DNA of 10,096 nt, from positions 1 to 10,096 of the forward strand of contig JAUCNG010421355.1 of NCBI GenBank assembly GCA_032353305.1, written 5' to 3'. The notes under the pieces are model-generated. The model saw only the letters and a list, made by a program, of their open reading frames with translations, made no database searches and was not told where the DNA came from. Below are positions 1 to 7,500 of the stretch, one piece after another (within the stretch, counting starts at the first letter, position 1; the number at the start of each line of letters is the position of its first letter). The position numbers and the translations under genes are program-made. The stretch comes from Cephalothrix spiralis. Lineage: Eukaryota > Nemertea > Palaeonemertea > Archinemertea > Cephalotrichidae.

Positions 1-360
1 AAACTAAAAGTGATATCATTATGATTTTTTTTGGACACGATTAAGATAACCATTTTTCGACTATGTGCAAAAAAATCAAATCATCATCTCGCATATTGTG
101 TAAGATACAATTTTCTAAACAGCGGGACAGATTTAAGGGCCCACCCGATATATACACATTGGTTGGGTTTATGACATATAAACGTACATGCGAACATGTA
201 TAGAAACGTGTTCCTGATATATCATTCCCAAAAGATGTTTTTCTTGCACTCATGGTCGTATTAACCAATACCTACCCGTTAGCCTTGACTATAGTTATTC
301 CTTTTATATTTAAAAAGAACAAAACAAAAAGTACAGAAGCAATAATCAGTTTTAATATTA

Positions 361-452
361 AGATTGTAATTGCCAATCTAACATTACACTGTAAAGATTG
401 TAATTGCCAACCTAACATTACAATATTAAGATTGGAATTGCCAACCTAACAT
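361..452. repeat. 34-bp tandem repeat, nearly three copies
   Basis: Copies begin at 361, 395 and 429, an exact 34-bp period. Each starts AGATTGTAATTGCCAA (third copy AGATTGGAATTGCCAA) and continues CTAACATTAC or close variants. The third copy is incomplete and diverges after about 452. It is a minisatellite-like array in intronic DNA. A 14-bp perfect palindrome, ACGTACATGTACGT, follows at 459-472. No function is evident. Confidence 0.85.
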
Positions 453-608
453 GACATTACGTACATGTACGTGTGATTGATTGATTGCAGTCTAAGAGAA
501 TCTATATTGAAACACATTAGCGACATCTCTAGAGTTCACGTGTGTTTGAAACACACTGATAACTGTCTCTCTTAAAGACCATGAAGTTACTTTGATAATT
601 GGTATCTT

Positions 609-830
609 CAGGGGTTATTATAAGGGGCATGAAACTATTTCCCCTGATTTCTCATTAATGTTCTAGTTACTTATAACCAACCAAATTTGATCAACTTAGC
701 TAAGGCATTTTCGCCAATAGGCTATAGTTTATAAAATTTGGTTGGTTTTGAAAAAAATAAGTGACTGGAAAAATATCAGAGAAATAAAGAGGTCAAAGAC
801 GTAGTTTCAGACCCCTTATATTGACCCCTG
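609..830. mobile_element. Non-autonomous hAT-like foldback element (MITE), copy 1
   Basis: The element starts CAGGGGTTATTATAAGGGG at 609 and ends with the inverted counterpart CCCCTTATATTGACCCCTG at 830. Further inverted pairs lie inside: AACCAACCAAATTT at 675-688 against AAATTTGGTTGGTT at 734-747, and GTTACTTAT against ATAAGTGAC. Nearly the whole 222 bp can therefore fold on itself. Flanks GTATCTT (602-608) and GTATCATT (831-838) look like an 8-bp target-site duplication with one base lost. CAGGG-type termini plus an 8-bp duplication are the known signature of the hAT superfamily. No transposase is encoded. A related copy lies at 6206-6680. Confidence 0.7.
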
Positions 831-1620
831 GTATCATTAGACACTTTTACCAAAACGATTAGCTGAATGTATGGGCCCAAGTAGCTTCTATTAACTCACA
901 AGTTCTTATATCATTAACTAATTCGAATTTTTCATTTCTTCTTATATTTTCATTCTATTTGTCAAAATTATTCATTATTTTCTTTACATTTTCTCATTTT
1001 ATAGAACAATGTTTAGAAATTGAAATTATTATTTTTCTCTACTAAATCATTATTAAATCGGTTCCGAAATAATTATATTTTGTTCATACTCAAACTGAAA
1101 ATGACATCAAAATATATAAGTTTCTGTTGTTTTCAAAGTAGGTCATCCATCATATAAACCTTGATCCTTTAGAACAAAAACTGGGTAGCAACTAAATTGT
1201 AATATTTTGTTTTGTTATTATAGTTATAAATTAGTGCCTTAGTGCTTTATTATTAAAAATGTTCATTTATAACAGCTAAACGATGTAGGTATCTATCCTA
1301 ATATTATGTCTAATATTGATGTCATGTTTATATTGCATTTGCATAGTACATGTACTTGCATTTTCATTGCATTTGATAAAAGAAAATCTAATTCTATGTC
1401 TGATTTCAAATCAGTTAATAACTTATGTTAATTTGTATAAATTTTATTTTATATTTATATTGCTAGAATAATACATTCGGAAATTTTCTTATTTTCACTG
1501 TCCTGTTTGTACTTGTCTATAATGCATTTATTTTGGTATCCAAATATATTTTTTTTCATAATTATACAACGGGGATGAGCTGGTATGAGCGTTATCTAAT
1601 AAATATTATTTCTTTTTTAG

Positions 1621-1748
1621 GATATCTATACGAAAAATGGTTAAAACACAAACATTCTATTGGGCTGTTATTATTTTGGTGTTTTTGAACACTCTCTGTG
1701 TTGCAGTTGAACATTATAATCAACCGAAATGGTTGGATGATTTTTTAT
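1621..1748 (+). CDS. Cav2: Cav2 calcium channel alpha-1, exon encoding domain II S1
   Basis: Partial coding sequence of a voltage-gated calcium channel pore subunit, a plasma-membrane protein that admits Ca2+ on depolarisation and in the Cav2 class triggers transmitter release. The exon opens after TTTTTTAG with the last base of a split codon, then reads [16 protein letters not shown]. The motif MVKTQTFYW marks the cytoplasmic entry to domain II. A hydrophobic stretch of about 18 residues ([16 protein letters not shown]) is S1, and [12 protein letters not shown] begins the S1-S2 loop. HYNQP is conserved across Cav1 and Cav2. The exon ends in T followed by donor GTAAGT, and the split tyrosine codon is completed by AC at 3313. 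The methionine at 1637 is internal to the protein and is not a start. Subtype assignment depends on the later exons. Confidence 0.93.
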
Positions 1749-1960
1749 GTAAGTATATTATATTCTACCTTATTAAAAGAAGGGGTGATTTCTGAATACC
1801 TCTTACTATCGTACCGCGCGCTCGCTTCAGAATATGGGACTAAGTCGGACCTTTTACACCCTTTATTCATCAAGGTAATTATATTCTGGTCCGTGGCAAA
1901 AAGGTTATGTAAAGGGGCTTGTAAAAGCCATAATGATATGATTATTGAAAAAATGCTGTT

Positions 1961-2036
1961 GCCCCGTTGGTATAATGACGAGGACATCAGGCCTATAATC
2001 CGAAGATCCCGGGTTCGAATCCCGTATGTTCCTCCA
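1961..2036 (+). repeat. tRNA-derived SINE head
   Basis: A box B-type promoter element, GGTTCGAATCC, lies at 2012-2022 inside a T-arm-like hairpin (CGGG, loop TTCGAAT, CCCG). About 30 bases upstream, TGGTATAATGAC at 1968-1979 matches the box A pattern loosely. The segment ends in CCTCCA, like the 3' end of a tRNA. The would-be acceptor stem (GCCCCGT against ATGTTCC) does not pair, so this is not a functional tRNA. A tRNA-derived short interspersed element, probably continuing downstream into 2040-2300, is the most reasonable reading. Boundaries and target-site duplications were not found. Confidence 0.55.
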
Positions 2037-2617
2037 CCGATTTCTATTATGAAGAGTCTTCACAAGTTCCTCAGCTCACATTGCTAGCTGAGTGGCTCGG
2101 TCTTGTTAAAAACCCGGAGAGGATTTCCCTAAAGCCCTTAGTGACCGGGCTTGTTGGGTCTCCAGTACATAGAACATACTGTCTGTGACCCTTAATTTAT
2201 GGCTCTCGTTAACCAATGTAGTAATGACTAGGTGTATTTCACATCTGTGGTCTTTTAACACTATGCAAATCTGTTCATAAACAAGTTTCATTGATTTTCA
2301 AAAGGTCATAAATGTTCAATCCGTCTACCGCCCTACCGGTAATAGTGCGAAAATTTTATTAAGAATTATAAACAGACTTAATTTACCGGATCCTAGAAAA
2401 TGAAAAACATTATTTTTCTAGTATGTACAAAATTGTAAATGCCGCATAGTGGTTAGGCCATCCTCATCCTATTTCCATCGTCAGTTCCCAAGCTACCATA
2501 CCATTGCTTCCTGTGTAGCTCGGTCCGGTTATTACATGGGATAGGATGTCGTTCCGCAAGGGAAGTTCACTCCTCTGGTGTGTAGAAAAAAGGACCTGAT
2601 GACGGCAGGATGACCAT

Positions 2618-3090
2618 ATTAATTAGGTCTTTCTATCTATCTTTGGAGAACTCGATCGGAATCGGAAATTGCCAAAAAATATGCCTTTTTCTATGTTCAA
2701 ATTTGGACGATCTAGAAGAAGAACAGAGTTGGGACATATCCCTAAATGTTCCTTATTATCTGTTGATTATTGCTACCTTAACCAAGCATCAAATATAGCC
2801 ACCTTCAATTTATGTTGGAAAATGTAATCTTCTGTGGCTCTATGCTAAAAATTATAGTCTTATCCACCAACACCAAGAGAATGCATTTTCCAACATGAAT
2901 TGAAGGTGGCTCTAGTTGATGTTAGGTAGTATGATCTACAGATGGTAAGGAACATTTTGATATATGTCCCAACTCTGTACTTCTTCTAGATCGTCCAAAT
3001 TTGATCCTAGAAAAATGCTTATCTTGTCAATTTCCGATCTGATCGAGTTATCCCAAGATGGATACGCGGTTCTTTAAACCTAATTATTAG
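2618..3090. repeat. Large foldback element: 207-bp inverted arms, 59-bp spacer
   Basis: Arms at 2618-2824 and 2884-3090 are long, imperfect reverse complements of each other. The outermost paired block is TAATTAGGT against ACCTAATTA. The inner end pairs CCACCTTCAATTTATGTTGG with CCAACATGAATTGAAGGTGG. Highly matched blocks between them include GATCTAGAAGAAG, CAGAGTTGGGACATAT and CTCGATC. The spacer (2825-2883) is unrelated AT-rich sequence. It resembles a foldback or MITE insertion, or two head-to-head repeat copies. No transposase frame is present and no target-site duplication could be fixed. Transcribed as part of the intron, it would form a hairpin of about 200 bp. Confidence 0.88.
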
Positions 3091-3312
3091 TGGCTTATGA
3101 TTAGACTAACGAACGGGAGGACTGAACTAAAGATTCTAGCGAAAACAGTACGATACTCAATAAACAAATAATGGCGAAAATCAAATCACAAAATTAATAG
3201 ACTTTCGCGGATTCTGGAAAAAAAGAATAGTTTTTTTTCTAGTTTTCTTGACCTTAATATCGGACTTATTAACTTTTCTGTTATTAATGTTTATTTGTTT
3301 CTTCCTTTGCAG

Positions 3313-3425
3313 ACTGGGCCGAATACCTCTTCTTGGCTTTATTTATAAGTGAAATGACTATAAAAATGTATGGCCTTGGTCCACGTACATATTTTAAATC
3401 GTCTTTCAACATATTCGATTGTGTC
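3313..3425 (+). CDS. Cav2: Cav2 alpha-1, exon encoding domain II S2 and start of S3
   Basis: The first two bases (AC) complete the split tyrosine codon from 1748. The frame then reads [20 protein letters not shown], followed by [17 protein letters not shown]. The first part is S2, with acidic residues in AEY and SEM that in this superfamily lie in the voltage-sensor charge-transfer region. LGPRTYF is the S2-S3 linker, where Cav2 channels carry GLGPR and Cav1 channels a different sequence. NIFDCV begins S3, whose aspartate is a conserved S4 counter-charge. The exon ends in phase 0 at donor GTAAGT (3426). The intron therefore splits S3 between two exons. Confidence 0.94.
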
Positions 3426-4088
3426 GTAAGTATTCATAAATTGATTACATAAAAAAAATCAATTATCATGGGATTTTAACATTGCCCTATAAATGTCAAG
3501 GTAAATTTAAAAAAATTAAAAATGTCATGGATTTTTCGAATGGAATATCGTACGGAGGAAAATATTTGTAGTGTCTTGTTTATTGGCTGGATGCGACACC
3601 TGGCGAAATAAGTTAAAACTGGAAATGTCATGGAATTTTATATGGGTTAATGTATTTTAAGTGACTGGTTATTGGCCTTTATTAAAAGTTGTGGTCAAAC
3701 GGGTAGATATTCATATAAGAGAAAGAGAAGAAAACATCTGGAAGTTCCAGTTGAATGCTAGTAATTCAGATGAGAGTTGTAAGTCTATGTCAACCCGGTT
3801 GGTTCAGTTGCTAGATACGTCCTTCTTAATAGACATGATCGTGGGTTCGATCCCACCTTGCACCAACTGATCAATACGAGACAACAACCAGTGCCTCCGA
3901 CAGGGTTTCGTAAATGCAAATTCAAAGCCAATTAACCCGGCTTGGAGTGTAATGAAAACATTTCAGGCAAATCAAAAATTTCATAAGTTTTAATTTAGGC
4001 ACATCAAAATTTCATAGGTTTTAAATTTAGACCTAAAGTGCCCCCATGACCGAGACTAACTATAACATTGAAATATTTATTTTTTCAG
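3426..4088 (+). other. Intron (663 bp) splitting S3
   Basis: Donor GTAAGT at 3426 and acceptor TATTTTTTCAG ending at 4088, phase 0. It holds a second tRNA-like SINE head at 3797-3868. A 69-codon open frame crossing it (3661-3870) is repeat sequence without coding character. I see nothing else recognisable. Confidence 0.87.
3797..3868 (+). repeat. Second tRNA-derived SINE head
   Basis: TGGTTCAGTTGC at 3800-3811 fits the RNA polymerase III box A pattern well, and GGTTCGATCCC at 3844-3854 fits box B, in normal tRNA-like spacing. The outermost bases GGTTGGT (3797-3803) and ACCAACT (3862-3868) can pair as a 7-bp acceptor-like stem, and GTGGG and CCCAC pair around the T-loop. Five extra bases between T-stem and acceptor, and a poor D-stem, rule out a working tRNA. 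The repeat body probably continues past 3868. It differs in sequence from the head at 1961-2036, so the two belong to different families or subfamilies. Confidence 0.6.
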
Positions 4089-4198
4089 GTCATCGTTGGT
4101 AGTATATTTGAAGTATTGTGGTCACATTTTAGGGAAGGATCATTTGGTTTATCAGTGCTTCGAGCCTTAAGACTTTTACGTATTTTTAAAGTTACCAG
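4089..4198 (+). CDS. Cav2: Cav2 alpha-1, exon encoding end of S3 and the S4 voltage sensor of domain II
   Basis: Opens in phase 0 after TTTTTTCAG and reads [11 protein letters not shown] (rest of S3), SHFREGS (S3-S4 loop), then [19 protein letters not shown]. The last block is the S4 helix. Basic residues recur every third position: Arg at 4161, Arg at 4170, Arg at 4179, Lys at 4188, and a final Arg whose codon is split (AG at 4197-4198, A at 4793). This periodicity is the defining feature of the voltage sensor that moves on depolarisation, and no gating charge is missing. The exon ends CAG with donor GTAATA, a weaker match to consensus than its neighbours. Confidence 0.95.
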
Positions 4199-4792
4199 GT
4201 AATATATTTTAACTTCTTAAAAATGTATGCAGGTATACGGATTTGGCTGTAAGACCTAGTCCAGTACAAAGGAATACACGTAAAAATTCATCGAGTGGGG
4301 TTAATCGCGTCTTAGTATTCCGTAGACCTGTATAACATTATAAGCAATTTTGCTCAAAGGCCCCAGGGGTCACTTTTGGCCTACTATAATTTCAAAAATA
4401 GCTAGTTTTATGGTACCTACTAAACTCAGGGTAAGCTAGATGACGCTCCGTCTTTTTGTTATACTGTGATCCGACTTTGCTCTACCTTTCGTAGAACAAA
4501 GAGACGGAGCGTCATCTTACCTTGAGTTAAGTGCATGCATTTGTATTATGGAGAGATAGTAACATGGTCTAATTATCAATTTTAGTTCTAAGCACGCACG
4601 TACAGTGATTAAGCGTCGCATGTGCGTATCTCTAAAACCTGCCATCAAACGATTTAATTTTCAACGCCGCATTTAATGCCTCAATTTAAAAAATTACCCA
4701 TTGTTGTTTTTAGAATCTGAGAAAGGCTTTAGGCGGCACCGTCATTGCTAATTTTGATAATAAATTAAACCAAATTATTCATTCTTTTTCAG
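4199..4792 (+). other. Intron (594 bp) after S4
   Basis: Donor GTAATA at 4199 and acceptor TTCTTTTTCAG ending at 4792. The intron contains a short foldback at 4422-4530. The rest is AT-rich and shows no exon, tRNA-like element or duplicated exon. Confidence 0.87.
4422..4530. repeat. Short foldback, arms about 36-39 bp
   Basis: Arms 4422-4460 and 4495-4530 are reverse complements around a core GATGACGCTCCGTCT / AGACGGAGCGTCATC that is perfect over 15 bp. Flanking pairing CTCAGGGTAAG / CTTACCTTGAG and TTTGTT / AACAAA extends it, with three extra bases in the left arm. The spacer is 34 bp. The CG-containing stem stands out from the AT-rich intron. It is a candidate miniature foldback element; no terminal signature or target duplication could be assigned. 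Confidence 0.8.
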
Positions 4793-4924
4793 ATACTGGT
4801 CATCTTTGAGAAATCTGGTTGTCTCACTTTTAAACAGTATGCGATCTATCATTTCATTGTTGTTCCTCCTTTTCTTATTCATTGTCATATTCGCATTACT
4901 TGGTATGCAGCTCTTTGGAGGAGA
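4793..4924 (+). CDS. Cav2: Cav2 alpha-1, exon encoding the S4-S5 linker and S5 of domain II
   Basis: The first base completes the split arginine codon. The frame then reads [20 protein letters not shown], the amphipathic S4-S5 linker helix that couples the sensor to the gate. It matches the Cav2 form (SSLRNLV) rather than the Cav1 form (NSLSNLV). It continues [20 protein letters not shown], the S5 helix, and then FGG at the start of the outer pore turret. The exon ends with two bases (GA) of a glutamate codon, followed by a consensus donor GTAAGT at 4925. The codon is completed by G at 5757. Confidence 0.95.
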
Positions 4925-5756
4925 GTAAGTATGATTCTTTAAACATAACTTATCAACTTATTGGGGGGTCGTCAGATGACTGGCTCTAATAGACACAGAC
5001 GGTCCACTCTTTGACCGAAGATGATATCAAAATAAGTAGCTTTGTCGAGATATTAGCTAAAAATAAAATACATGTAGCTCGAAGCATAAATGTATTCAAC
5101 GTGCTGAACACCTGGATCAATTACCCGAACCGCGGTTGCTCCGAAACTCGACGGGATAGCGCTCGATCCTTCTAAAGAGCGCGCCGCGTACCGACCCTTG
5201 CCTGTCAGAGTAAGATGTAGTGAGATTTTTGGATTATTTCGCGGCGTGTCTCACGCTCGATATCGCTTCATACTTCAAATCAAGGAAACTCAGAATGGCG
5301 CAGGAAAGCATACATTAAAAAACTCGCAAAGGTCCAAGCTAGCACTATCTTAAGAGCCAGAAGCAGAATGCTCAAAATTAAAGCTAAATAAGATCAGTTA
5401 TAGTCAAATGTAGGTTTTGTGGTCTACTTGAAGAAACACAAAACTACATCCCAAACAATAATTGCCATCTAGAGCTGAGGTGATGAATAACATAATGAAT
5501 ATATATAAAACAGGTTGATTTATTGCACAAAAACTTAGTGATGATTGAGATGACTTACATACTTGTACATCGTAGTCGGAAGTCACATGACAAGATAGTT
5601 TCAGAAAAGTTGTCGCTTGGACATAACATTGGTTTCTATACGGAGCTACAACACGGTTTAATATGGACTAGAATAATAAATAAGATGATTCGCGACACAC
5701 ACATTGTATAATATAAGTATGCAAAATACTAATGAATCGCATTTTATTTATTCCAG
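4925..5756 (+). other. Intron (832 bp) in the pore turret
   Basis: Donor GTAAGT at 4925 and acceptor TTTATTTATTCCAG ending at 5756, phase 2. The segment 5130-5270 is noticeably richer in G, C and CpG than the surrounding intron and is probably an old repeat. Several short open frames at 5404-5711 have no recognisable content. The open frame that runs into the next exon from 5704 begins in intron and should not be taken as a start. Confidence 0.86.
5130..5270. repeat. CpG-rich patch, probable transposon remnant
   Basis: This stretch (AACCGCGGTT, GAGCGCGCCGCGTACC, TTTCGCGGCGTGTC) contrasts with the AT-rich intron on both sides. Read on the minus strand, GGTACGCGGCGCGCTCTTTA resembles CGTACCGCGCGCTCGCTTCA at 1810-1829 in the earlier intron. 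This suggests two divergent copies of one dispersed repeat in opposite orientation. The match is short and the boundaries are unknown. Confidence 0.3.
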
Positions 5757-6051
5757 GTGGAATTTTCCAGAGGGCCGTCCAGCCATGCACTATGATACAT
5801 TCCCAATGGCCTTATTAACTGTGTTCCAAATACTTACTGGTGAAGATTGGAACGTTGTGATGTACAATGGAATTCGTTCACGAGGCGGTATTAACGGCAC
5901 GGGGATGTGGTACTCCCTCTATTTTATAGTTTTAGTACTATTCGGTAATTATACACTGCTGAATGTATTTTTGGCCATTGCTGTTGACAACTTGGCCAAT
6001 GCGCAAGAACTAACAGCTGCAGAGGAGGAGGCAGAGGCGGAAGAAGAGAAG
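5757..6051 (+). CDS. Cav2: Cav2 alpha-1, exon encoding the domain II pore loop, S6 and start of the II-III linker
   Basis: The longest exon (295 nt). After the split Glu codon it reads [19 protein letters not shown], then [19 protein letters not shown]. In LTGEDW the glutamate codon at 5842-5844 is domain II's contribution to the four-glutamate Ca2+ selectivity filter. A Glu here in domain II is what calcium channels use, unlike sodium channels. The outer loop [13 protein letters not shown] carries an Asn-Gly-Thr glycosylation sequon (codons 5893-5901). S6 follows as [20 protein letters not shown] and then [14 protein letters not shown], the activation gate and the Cav2-type exit. The tail [13 protein letters not shown] opens the cytoplasmic linker as an acidic, probably helical stretch. 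It ends in phase 0 at AAG before donor GTACGA. Confidence 0.97.
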
Positions 6052-6205
6052 GTACGAGTTCTTCTTTGATTTCTTTCATTTAAATGGTGTGGCAATTTAT
6101 TTAGGTTTTTGGGATTTTTTAATCTTGTGGGAAATTACACACGTAGAGCAAATTTATGCTCTGAACTGACAGAGCCAATTTATGCTAATTTATGATAAAT
6201 ATTTC

Positions 6206-6680
6206 CAGGGGTTAATAGAAGGGGTATAAAACTATTTTGATCGCTATGGTTCCTGACTTTATCTTTATCAGTCACTTATACCCGGCCAAATTTGACACAC
6301 TATAGCTTAACGGCCACAAAATGATCTCCTAAGCATGTGAAAGACAATCAAAATCCATTCACTTCTTCCATTCAATATCTTCATGAACTCTTATTAAAGT
6401 GTTCAAAAAACCCCATTCACTCGCCTCAGCCGGCTGAAAAGTCATTTTCAGTCGACAGAGTGGTGTGAACTACCAATTTTGAACAAGTTTAGAGGTCTAA
6501 CAAATTTAATATTTGTGATGGAAGTAATAAATGGTTTTTGATTGGGTTTTCTTTTCCTGTTACGGAGAAGAATTTGCATCCCCTATGCTATAGTGTGCCT
6601 CTATTGGTTAGGTAGAAATATCTGAACATTTGAGAGAGAAATTAGCTGTACAAATCTTTATACCTTTCTATTAACCCCAG
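6206..6680. mobile_element. Non-autonomous hAT-like element, copy 2, with target-site duplication
   Basis: The left terminus CAGGGGTTAATAGAAGGGGT at 6206 mirrors the right terminus, which ends CTATTAACCCCAG at 6680. Pairing continues inward for about 110 bp with gaps: TTGACACACTATAGC on the left resembles the reverse complement of GCTATAGTGTGCCTC on the right. A perfect 7-bp direct repeat, ATATTTC, flanks it (6199-6205 and 6681-6687), consistent with a hAT-type duplication of 7-8 bp. The left arm segment CAGTCACTTATACC..GGCCAAATTTG matches the arms of the element at 609-830, so both belong to one family. The central part (about 6320-6570) is unpaired and encodes no transposase. Confidence 0.75.
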
Positions 6681-7393
6681 ATATTTCGTTGTTGTGCCAT
6701 AAAAAGTGTATAGCACTCGTGATTCACTTATGTAACAGTCCTCGACATCGACTCGTTGTAATACGACAATTCACTTTAAAACGTGTTGTCTCACCTTTAA
6801 AAAAACTACTCCGAAACTGTGTACTAAGAGTTTGGCGTTACCTTCTTGCTCACGTGTGTAATTGTCCTAATTCAAAATTCAATTTATGTTGGGATTAATG
6901 CTTTTTGGCGCGCTTAATTGTTTTTAAAATAAGATTGGATACGAAAAATATCCACATCTAAATTTTATTTTGACATTACCAATCTTTGCTATAATTATGA
7001 TTATTCAAATGCACTTAATAATTTCTCCTGTCATTAAACGTGTCCACATCTCCACAAATAGCTTGATGTCCAAATCCGCTAGCACTCCCCTGTTTGGAAA
7101 TACTAGAACAATATCCTGTCCTATTAATCAACCCTAATATCTCCACCATTTGTTTCCATTTGCATAAACATTACCCACTTCAAATATGCCTTGTCCTTGA
7201 AATAACTTCATGAGTTATGAATTAAGTTATGAATTAATGTCCGTACATAAATGTTAAGCAAATAGTTTCTTAAGTCATTTATTTATTTAATCATTTACCA
7301 GAATTTGCTATATATGTATAGTAGAGGCAGATTGAAAAATTAAGAAATAGTTACTAATCATGAATCATCTAAATTGTGTCTTTTAAATATAAC

Positions 7394-7500
7394 CAGGGTT
7401 CCCAGCACACATCCTTGAATTTATATGTGACTCCTTGAAATCCTTGAAAACTCCTTGAATTTATAAAGAGTTTTTTCAGACTCATTGAATTTAGAATTTT
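7394..7500. mobile_element. Solitary hAT-type terminus with CCTTGAA repeats
   Basis: It begins CAGGGTTCCCAGCACACATC and continues with repeated CCTTGAA units (around 7412, 7432, 7441 and 7453) and a degenerate fifth, CATTGAATTTAG, near 7483. A CAGGGTTCCCA start followed by subterminal CCTTGAA repeats is a familiar layout for hAT-superfamily ends in animals, where subterminal repeats bind transposase. No matching inverted terminus (ending AACCCTG) is visible downstream within the intron, so it is probably a truncated remnant. The right boundary is approximate. It differs from the family at 609 and 6206. Confidence 0.5.

Larger units (their letters stand above)
1..1620 (+). other. Upstream intron (3' portion) of the Cav2 gene
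   Basis: AT-rich non-coding sequence ending in the pyrimidine-rich acceptor TTTCTTTTTTAG directly before the first recognisable exon. The upstream exon must end with two bases of a split codon, because the downstream exon opens with the third base of one. I see no stretch resembling the I-II linker or domain I of a calcium channel, and the open frames here are short with no family resemblance. It holds a 34-bp tandem repeat (361-452), a short 14-bp palindrome (459-472) and a hAT-like foldback (609-830). From about 840 to 1600 I see only low-complexity AT-rich sequence. Confidence 0.75.
1749..3312 (+). other. Intron (1564 bp) between S1 and S2 exons
   Basis: Donor GTAAGT at 1749 and acceptor CTTCCTTTGCAG ending at 3312. 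The intron contains a tRNA-like SINE head with RNA polymerase III box A and box B (about 1961-2036) and a large foldback (2618-3090). The stretch 2430-2610 is less AT-rich than its surroundings and includes GCATAGTGGTTAGG, reminiscent of a tRNA D-arm, so it may be another old repeat, but no box B follows. Open frames in this stretch translate repeat sequence and are not genes. Confidence 0.88.

Noticed and set aside
41-268. 75-codon minus-strand open frame
   Set aside because: No recognisable domain, AT-rich intron context, no promoter or splice support.
1961-2036. Functional tRNA gene
   Set aside because: The acceptor arms do not pair and the D-arm and anticodon arm are degenerate.
1698-2087. 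129-codon open frame starting inside the S1 exon
   Set aside because: It is in a different frame from the channel and its downstream part translates the tRNA-like SINE head; no domain is recognisable.
2441-2470. GCATAGTGGTTAGG as a third tRNA-like promoter
   Set aside because: Resembles a D-arm but no box B follows within a workable distance; too weak to annotate.
2596-2620. CTGATGA as a possible hammerhead ribozyme core
   Set aside because: No GAAA segment follows at the right spacing and no stem II can be formed, so the catalytic core is absent.
3661-3870. 69-codon open frame in the S3 intron
   Set aside because: Its 3' part is the second SINE head; the rest has no coding character.
3865-3890. 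CTGATCA...GAGAC after the second SINE head as a decayed hammerhead
   Set aside because: The invariant core is altered, stem II is missing and the second core segment is wrong; chance resemblance cannot be excluded.
4199-4792. Search for a duplicated, mutually exclusive exon near the S4 exon
   Set aside because: No second S3-S4-like coding segment is visible in either flanking intron.
5404-5711. Overlapping 60- and 62-codon open frames on opposite strands
   Set aside because: Short, low-complexity intronic frames with no family resemblance.
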